Below are positions 59,098 through 64,000 of a stretch of DNA of 64,000 nucleotides, piece after piece. The notes under the pieces are model-generated. The model saw only the letters and a program-made list of their open reading frames with translations, did not search any database and was not told the DNA's origin. The first letter of the stretch is position 1, and each line of letters starts with the position of its first letter. Both the position numbers and the translations under genes were made by a program. The DNA is from JACVRW01 sp963819115. GTDB taxonomy: Bacteria; Actinomycetota; Thermoleophilia; Solirubrobacterales; Thermoleophilaceae. Where the stretch lies: NCBI GenBank assembly GCA_963819115.1, contig CAWFUR010000011.1, positions 124,001 through 188,000 on the forward strand, in the 5' to 3' direction.

Positions 59098-59802
59098 TCA
59101 GTCGCCGGCCAGGGCGCCGAGCGCCTGGCCGTCCAGCGCGTCGAGGGCGCGCTCCGGCGAGACCGAGATGCAGGTGAAGATCGGGGTCTCCGACTCGGTG
59201 TATGCGCTCGACTCCGTGGCGCGCAGCGCCTGCACCAGGTCGAGGAACTCGGACGGCTCGTCAGCGTCGAAGGCCACAACGAACTCCTGGTCGTCGAGCC
59301 CGAATGAGTAGGCCGTGTTGGTCTCGATCCCGGTGAAGCGCCGGGCCACCGCGATGTGGTCGCGCATGATCCGTGCACGCTCCTCCTCCGGGAGGGCGTA
59401 CCACTCCCGCTTCTTCCACATCGGGTACACGATGAAGTACTTCGAATCGGCGCCCGGGCGAGGCTCTCGCGGGCGATCGGGCTCGTCGCTGTAGGGCGAC
59501 TCCTTGGTCATGGCCAGGTAGGAGTGGGCCACCTCGGCGTACCGCATCAGCCCGCTCTGGTTCAGCAGCACGTGCAGCTCGTGGATCGGCTCCAGGCGGG
59601 GCGCGATCGCCCTCACCATCAGGTCGCAGTCCCCTCGCGTGCCCACCAGGGAGTACGTGCGCAGGAAGTGCTCGTCGCCGAACTCGCGGCACGCGGCGGC
59701 GAACTCCCGCTTGTCCGCTGAGCGCTCGGAATCGGTGCGGCGCCTCCAGGCGGGATCGACCTTCACGAACGTGTACTTCACGAAGTTGCGCTCACCGGCC
59801 AC
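59098..59802 (-). CDS. hemQ: Coproheme decarboxylase (chlorite dismutase family)
   Basis: The 234-residue product has the HemQ-type blocks KYFIVYPMWKKREWY, with the conserved Tyr that takes part in coproheme decarboxylation, ERARIMRDHIAVARRF with the haem-ligand His, and GLDDQEFVVAFDAD. It catalyses the last step of haem synthesis in Gram-positive bacteria. The neighbouring fprA on the other strand could supply electrons to haem proteins, but a direct link is inference. Confidence 0.9.
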   Translation of the reverse strand: MAGERNFVKYTFVKVDPAWRRRTDSERSADKREFAAACREFGDEHFLRTYSLVGTRGDCDLMVRAIAPRLEPIHELHVLLNQSGLMRYAEVAHSYLAMTKESPYSDEPDRPREPRPGADSKYFIVYPMWKKREWYALPEEERARIMRDHIAVARRFTGIETNTAYSFGLDDQEFVVAFDADEPSEFLDLVQALRATESSAYTESETPIFTCISVSPERALDALDGQALGALAGD

Positions 59803-59868
59803 GGGTCACAGTTTGGCGGACGGCTGCCGCGAGCGGCTGGGCGCCAGGACGGGCGCTACCATGATCTG

Positions 59869-62190
59869 GTGCGCGTAGCGTTGGTCTCGCCCTATTCGTA
59901 CACGTACCCGGGCGGGGTCGGTCGGCATGTGGAGGCGCTCGCAGAGGAGCTCCTCCGCAAGGGCCACGAGGTCCGTCTGCTGACTCCGTACGACCCCGAT
60001 GATCGCCTGGCTCGTGTAACCCACCGCGGCGTCTCGCCGCAGAGCAGGCCCCTGCCGGACTACGCGATCTCGCTGGGCCGGACGTTCGGGCTGCCCATCA
60101 ACGGCGCCGTGTCCAACCTCTCGGTGTCCATGGGCGCGCTGTCGGTGATCGGTCACGAGCTGCGCACGGGCGGGTACGACGTGGTCCACGTGCACGAGCC
60201 GAATGCGCCGTTCGTGAGCTGGTTCGCCACCGAGTCGAGCGGAGTGCCGACGGTGGGCACCTTCCACACCTACTCCACCAACCGCGTGGTCGGCGGCATC
60301 ACCGCGAACCTCGTGGGCGCCCGCCGTCTTTACTCCAAGCTCTCCGGCCGGATCGCCGTGTCCGAGGCCGCGGCCTGGACCGCACGCCGCTTCTACGGCG
60401 GTCGCTACGAGATCGTCCCGAACGGCGTGGACCTCTCCGCCGCCCGGCCCGAGCCGCGTCCCGCGGGCGACGACCTGGAGATCCTTTTCGTGGGCCGGGC
60501 CGATGCGCGGAAGGGCCTTCCGGTCCTGCTGCGCGCCTTCGAGGCTCTGCGCGGCGCCGGCGTGGGTGCCCGCCTCACCATCGCCGGCGTGCCGTCGATC
60601 GAGGTCGAGCCGCTGCTGCTGGACCCCGAGGGCGTGCGCATGGTCGGTCCCGTGGACGAGGCGGAGAAGTGGCGGCTGCTCGGCACGTCCGATCTGCTCT
60701 GCGCGCCGTCGCTGGGCGGGGAGAGCTTCGGGATGGTGCTCACGGAGGCCTTCGCCTCGGGCACGCCCGTGGTGGCGTCGGACATCGCGGGCTACCGCGA
60801 CGTGGTCCGTCACGGCCGTGACGGGATCCTGGTGCCCGGCGGGGACGCAGTGGAGCTGGGCGAGGCGCTGCGTTCGCTGGCCGCTGATCCCGCGCTGCGG
60901 GCCCGCATGGGTGAGGCCGCGCGTGAGCGCGCCGCCCGTTTCGCCTGGCCGCGGGTCACGTCCGAGGTCATGCAGGTCTACGAGCGCGCCGTGGAGCTGC
61001 CCGTGCCCGAGCGTCGTATGGCCCGTACGGCGCAGCGCATGGGGCTGACCCCCACCGAGCCGGGACCGCGCACCCCGCCGGAGCGGCTTCCGTCTCTCGA
61101 GCGCACCGAGCCCGCCCAGGGCCGGCGCCGTGCGGCCCGCACGGCCCGCCGCGTGGCGGTGGGCGCGGGCGCCGTGGCCGGAGTCGGCCTCACCGCCCTG
61201 GCGCTGAACCGCCTCGGCATCGAGTCGATAGGGCGCGCGCTGCTGGCGGCCACCCCGGTGTGGGTGCTGGTGGGCTTCTTCCTGATGTGCGCCTCCATGC
61301 TGGTCCGGGCCGAGGCGTGGCACGCGATCCTTCGCGCCGCATTGCCCGGCCTGCGCGTGCACCGTCGCGATACCGCGCGGGCCACGATGATCGGCGTGCT
61401 GATGTCGGCCACACTGCCCGCACGACTCGGCGAGCCCTCTCGCGCTCTGATCATGTCCCGGCGCCTCGGGCGCATGCGCGACCGCTTCCCGGTGGTGCTG
61501 GGAACGCTCGTGTCTCAGACGCTTCTCAACATCCTCGCGCTCTGCGTGCTCGGATCGGTGATGTTCGCCACCGTCGGCGTGTTCAGCCGCGGCGAGGACG
61601 CTCTCGTGTTCGTCACCGCCGCTCCGGTAGTGCTGCTTCTGCTCGTGATCTCCGCGCCCTGGATCCTCAGGCGCGGCAAGCCCTCGCGCTTCCAGCGCGT
61701 GCAGCAGGCCGCGGCGGTCGCCCGCGCCGCCATGGTCCAGGTCCGCCTGGGCCTCCAGGTGTTCCGGCGCCCCAGGCTCGGGGCGTGGGCCACAGTGATG
61801 CAGCTCACCGCCTGGACCATCCAGTGGATCGCTTGCTACGTGCTGCTGGTGGCCCTGGGCCTCGACGGCCACGCCGGCATCGGTGCCGCGGCCGCGGTCC
61901 TGTTCGCGGTGAACGTGACGGCCGCGCTGCCGGCCACGCCGTCGAACCTCGGCGTGTTCCAGGCCGCGTGCGTCGCGGTGTTGTCCGCCTACGGGGTGAG
62001 CAAGACCAACGCCTTCGCCTACGGAGTGATCCTCCAGGCCGTGGAGATCGCCACCGCTCTTGCCATGGGCATGCCCGCGCTCCTGCGCGAGGGGATGACC
62101 TGGAAGGACCTCCGGCTGAGGGCCCTTCACGCCGCCCCGGTGGAGTTGCGGGCGGCGAGGCGCAGGGATCCGGCTGAAGCAGAGGCCTAG
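59869..62190 (+). CDS. GT4 glycosyltransferase fused to a flippase-like membrane domain
   Basis: Residues 1-385 are a GT-B, family 4 glycosyltransferase of the PimB type: PGGVGRHVEALAEEL, HVHEPN, GTFHTYS, VPNGVDL, FVGRADARKGL and GESFGMVLTEA. After a basic linker, residues of about 425-740 are a UPF0104/LPG-synthase membrane domain with LPARLGEPSRAL and LPATPSNLGVFQAA. The fusion suggests that a glycolipid is made and moved across the membrane by one protein. TACCAT 6 bp before the GTG suggests leaderless transcription. Confidence 0.87.
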   Translation: MRVALVSPYSYTYPGGVGRHVEALAEELLRKGHEVRLLTPYDPDDRLARVTHRGVSPQSRPLPDYAISLGRTFGLPINGAVSNLSVSMGALSVIGHELRTGGYDVVHVHEPNAPFVSWFATESSGVPTVGTFHTYSTNRVVGGITANLVGARRLYSKLSGRIAVSEAAAWTARRFYGGRYEIVPNGVDLSAARPEPRPAGDDLEILFVGRADARKGLPVLLRAFEALRGAGVGARLTIAGVPSIEVEPLLLDPEGVRMVGPVDEAEKWRLLGTSDLLCAPSLGGESFGMVLTEAFASGTPVVASDIAGYRDVVRHGRDGILVPGGDAVELGEALRSLAADPALRARMGEAARERAARFAWPRVTSEVMQVYERAVELPVPERRMARTAQRMGLTPTEPGPRTPPERLPSLERTEPAQGRRRAARTARRVAVGAGAVAGVGLTALALNRLGIESIGRALLAATPVWVLVGFFLMCASMLVRAEAWHAILRAALPGLRVHRRDTARATMIGVLMSATLPARLGEPSRALIMSRRLGRMRDRFPVVLGTLVSQTLLNILALCVLGSVMFATVGVFSRGEDALVFVTAAPVVLLLLVISAPWILRRGKPSRFQRVQQAAAVARAAMVQVRLGLQVFRRPRLGAWATVMQLTAWTIQWIACYVLLVALGLDGHAGIGAAAAVLFAVNVTAALPATPSNLGVFQAACVAVLSAYGVSKTNAFAYGVILQAVEIATALAMGMPALLREGMTWKDLRLRALHAAPVELRAARRRDPAEAEA

Positions 62191-62468
62191 GTTTTTGGGC
62201 GGTGGGGCTTGCGTTCCGGCGAGCCCTCCCACGCTCGACCTAACTGACGGTCTCGATGGGAGGGCTCGCCGTCACCGCCCCCCGCACGGCACGTGCTGGG
62301 CTTGGGTCCAGCCCGCGCTTCTTTGCTTGGAGCTGACGGTTCGTCCGCCGCTAATCGTCAACAGAACGTGCGGGGCAGGGCCGGCGACGATGTCGATTAT
62401 CGGACCGGCGAGCGGAGCGAGACGGGACGATGATCGATGTCGGAGCGCAAGGCCACTGCCCTGGGCGC
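62191..62468. other. Highly structured intergenic region between convergent genes
   Basis: A long hairpin has 14-bp perfect inner arms (62218-62231 with 62257-62270) and 8-bp outer arms (62197-62204 with 62273-62280). It is followed by a second element in which CCCCGCACG (62280-62288) pairs with CGTGCGGGG (62367-62375) around two smaller hairpins (GCTGG/CCAGC at about 62294-62312, TGACG/CGTCA at about 62333-62360). No ORF and no known RNA family is recognised. A run of T at 62192-62196 is on the wrong side for a terminator in either direction. Confidence 0.6.
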
Positions 62469-63320
62469 CTAGAGGTCGCGGCGGGCGAACCCGAGGCGTG
62501 CCAGCGCGGCCACCACCGCGATGTACGCGGCGGCCCACGGCCAGAGCAGGGCGCCGCCCTCCTCGGCTCGGCCGAACGGGCCCAGCTGCACCACGACACC
62601 GGTGATGCCGCTGGTCTCGCTCGTCAGTGCGTGGAGCCCGGCCTGGTACAGCGCCTCGAAGGGGAGTGCCCAGGACGTGATCTCCGCCACCGTCTTCAGC
62701 GTGTCCGCGTTCAGCGCCTCGCCGATCTGCCCCAGCAGGCCGGCGGCCAGGCCGGCACCGAAGAGCATGAAGATCGCGATCCCGTTCGCCGTCGCCGAAA
62801 GCCAGACCGAGCCGAGCAGGGACAGGCCCGCGATGATCAGGACACCCGCCGCCAGTCCGAGCGGAGGCGCGAGCGCCTCGTCGGGCCACCAGTCCCCGGT
62901 CGCCCCGGTGATCAGGACCGCGGCTCCGTACATGACGAGCACGTAGGCCACGCACACCACGCCGGCGGCGACGAAGCGCCCGGCCAGCACCGTCGTCCGG
63001 CCCACGGGACGTACCACCAGGGGCTGGAGCAGGCCGCGGTCGGCATCGCCGCGCACCCCGTTGAGGGTCAGGAAGGCGGCCAGCACGGCGCCGAGGAACA
63101 GCGTGGTGAACATCGCGAGACCGAGGAGGGTCGAGCCCACGAGCACCTTCTCGTCGAAGGCGTCCTGGCCGACGCGCAGGCGGGCCTCGTCGAACGCGGA
63201 GGAGGTACCCAGCCAGAAGAGGCCGAGGAACAGGATCGACAGCACCAGCACGACCACGAACACGCGCCGCCGGACGCACTCGCGCAGGGTGTACCCGGCG
63301 ATGATCATCGTGCCGGTCAC
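62469..63320 (-). CDS. ABC-2-type transporter permease
   Basis: The 283-residue product has six hydrophobic segments in the ABC-2 layout, with RRVFVVVLVLSILFLGLF first and LRECVRRR before it. A large central loop (DRGLLQPLVVRPVGR) is the ABC-contact segment. The start is GTG overlapping the ATPase stop as GTGA. Substrate is unknown. Confidence 0.88.
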   Translation of the reverse strand: MTGTMIIAGYTLRECVRRRVFVVVLVLSILFLGLFWLGTSSAFDEARLRVGQDAFDEKVLVGSTLLGLAMFTTLFLGAVLAAFLTLNGVRGDADRGLLQPLVVRPVGRTTVLAGRFVAAGVVCVAYVLVMYGAAVLITGATGDWWPDEALAPPLGLAAGVLIIAGLSLLGSVWLSATANGIAIFMLFGAGLAAGLLGQIGEALNADTLKTVAEITSWALPFEALYQAGLHALTSETSGITGVVVQLGPFGRAEEGGALLWPWAAAYIAVVAALARLGFARRDL

Positions 63321-64000
63321 AGGGGCCCCTCCACCTTGGGCGGCGCGAGCACCTCGAGGTAGGCGTCCTCGAGCGTCGACTCCAGCAGGCGCACGCCGTA
63401 CACCGACGCTCCGGAGCCCACCAGGCCGGCCACGATCGCCGGCACCTTCTCGCGGGTGGCGTCCGGGTAGGTCTCGACGCCGGTCGCCGTCTCCACCTCC
63501 AGGCCGCGCGGCCGTGTGAGGTCGCTCGGTTTGCCCTCGGCCACCACGAGCCCTGCGCTGAGGATGGCCACCCGGTCGCACACCAATTCCACCTCGCTCA
63601 GCAGGTGGGAGTTCAGAAGCACCCCCACGCCGCGGCTCTGCAGCTCCCGGAGGAGGTCGCGTACCACCCGGCGCCCCATCGGATCCAGCGCGCTCGTGGG
63701 CTCGTCGAGCAGCAGCAACCTGGGTGATCCCACCAGCGCCTGGGCGATGCCCAGACGCTGCTGCATCCCCTTGGACATCGCACCCACGCGAACGTCCGCC
63801 GCGTCCTCGAGACCGACCAGGCTCAGCAGCTCCTTCCGTTCCTCCGCCCCGCCGGCCGATCCGGCCAAACGCTGGTGCAGGTCCACCAGCTCGTCAGCGC
63901 TCAGCCAATCGGGAAAGCGGAACAGCTCGGCGAGATAGCCGATCGTGGCCCGGGCCTCCGCGGACCCGGCCGGCGCTCCGTTGACCTCGGCGCTACCGGA
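63317..64000 (-). CDS. ABC transporter ATP-binding protein, 5' part outside window
   Basis: The frame is open to the window edge, so the N-terminus and Walker A are missing. The signature MSKGMQQRLGIAQAL, Walker B LLLLDEPTSALDP and the H-loop NSH are present, as in exporters of the ABC-2 type (NatA/CcmA-like). It is coupled to the permease by GTGA. Confidence 0.9.
   Translation of the reverse strand, partial: SGSAEVNGAPAGSAEARATIGYLAELFRFPDWLSADELVDLHQRLAGSAGGAEERKELLSLVGLEDAADVRVGAMSKGMQQRLGIAQALVGSPRLLLLDEPTSALDPMGRRVVRDLLRELQSRGVGVLLNSHLLSEVELVCDRVAILSAGLVVAEGKPSDLTRPRGLEVETATGVETYPDATREKVPAIVAGLVGSGASVYGVRLLESTLEDAYLEVLAPPKVEGPL

Noticed and set aside
59806..62232. An 808-codon minus-strand ORF over the glycosyltransferase-flippase gene
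   Set aside because: Low-complexity antisense frame with no recognisable domain, opposite a protein with clear motifs.
62191..62280. Rho-independent terminator
   Set aside because: The only T-run (62192-62196) precedes the hairpin on the plus strand and reads as A on the minus strand, so no U-tract follows the stem in either direction.
62331..62376. tRNA gene (GGTTCGTCC resembling a T-arm)
   Set aside because: No acceptor stem, D-arm or anticodon arm can be built at the right spacing.

Overview
The window is uniformly GC-rich and gene-dense, with mixed ATG/GTG/TTG starts, many 1-4 bp stop/start overlaps and several genes that look leaderless. The gene content points to an actinobacterium: HemQ-type chlorite dismutase-family protein, FprA-type ferredoxin reductase, Holin-X and DUF3618 envelope proteins, PadR/TetR/MerR regulators, PimB-like glycosyltransferase and many acyl-CoA enzymes. 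The surface proteins (Ig-like repeats of the FECRLDDG type, an OmpA-like domain, a galactose-oxidase-like protein) and the catabolic flavour fit class Thermoleophilia (Solirubrobacterales-like). This placement is inference; no rRNA gene is present to confirm it.

Layout. 1-1.6 kb: 3' end of an acyl-CoA synthetase, a PGPGW membrane protein and a VOC protein. 1.6-7.5 kb: one long minus-strand unit that reads biotin carboxyl carrier protein, enoyl-CoA hydratase, TetR, membrane/AhpD-like fusion, bioB, bioF, bioD. 7.7-9.9 kb: glpK and plsC (glycerol to phospholipid). 9.9-20.3 kb: MBL hydrolase, secreted hydrolase, PadR/carotenoid oxygenase divergon, an Ig-repeat/OmpA protein lacking its 5' end, SDRs, GNAT and a ferritin-like protein. 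20.4-26.6 kb: acyl-CoA dehydrogenase with a HerA-like ATPase, TetR with a divergent secreted S15/CocE-like hydrolase, and a CalB-like lipase. 26.7-38.6 kb: acetamidase, a second acyl-CoA dehydrogenase and a plus-strand catabolic series (flavoprotein disulfide reductase, SDR, ATL protein, enoyl-CoA hydratase, arginase-like protein, acyl-CoA carboxylase beta, BKACE, AMACR-like racemase, MerR, DUF2332). 38.6-46 kb: small proteins, a copper-radical-oxidase-like secreted protein, DUF5069-cupin, alcohol dehydrogenase, DUF2804 divergent from nitrilase-TetR. 46-50 kb: small envelope proteins, flippase-like and AI-2E-like membrane proteins, DegV. 50-59.8 kb: zinc-finger protein, epimerase, BolA/Grx4 divergent from an A-type Fe-S carrier, DNA glycosylase, ABC1 kinase, FAH-family hydrolase, RDD protein, fprA, hemQ. 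59.9-64 kb: a glycosyltransferase-flippase fusion, a highly structured intergenic region and an ABC-2 exporter running off the end.

Non-coding content is the most unusual part. A roughly 49-bp hairpin repeat occurs at seven intergenic loci, three of them arrays of full or near-full units. Its stem is kept by paired substitutions, and it is often placed exactly at a stop or start codon. A second palindromic repeat occurs at two loci. A 25-bp palindrome is shared by the acyl-CoA dehydrogenase/flavoprotein divergon and the acyl-CoA carboxylase gene, suggesting one regulon. Three further operator-like palindromes lie beside TetR genes. Three genes appear to start with CTG inside a CTGA overlap.
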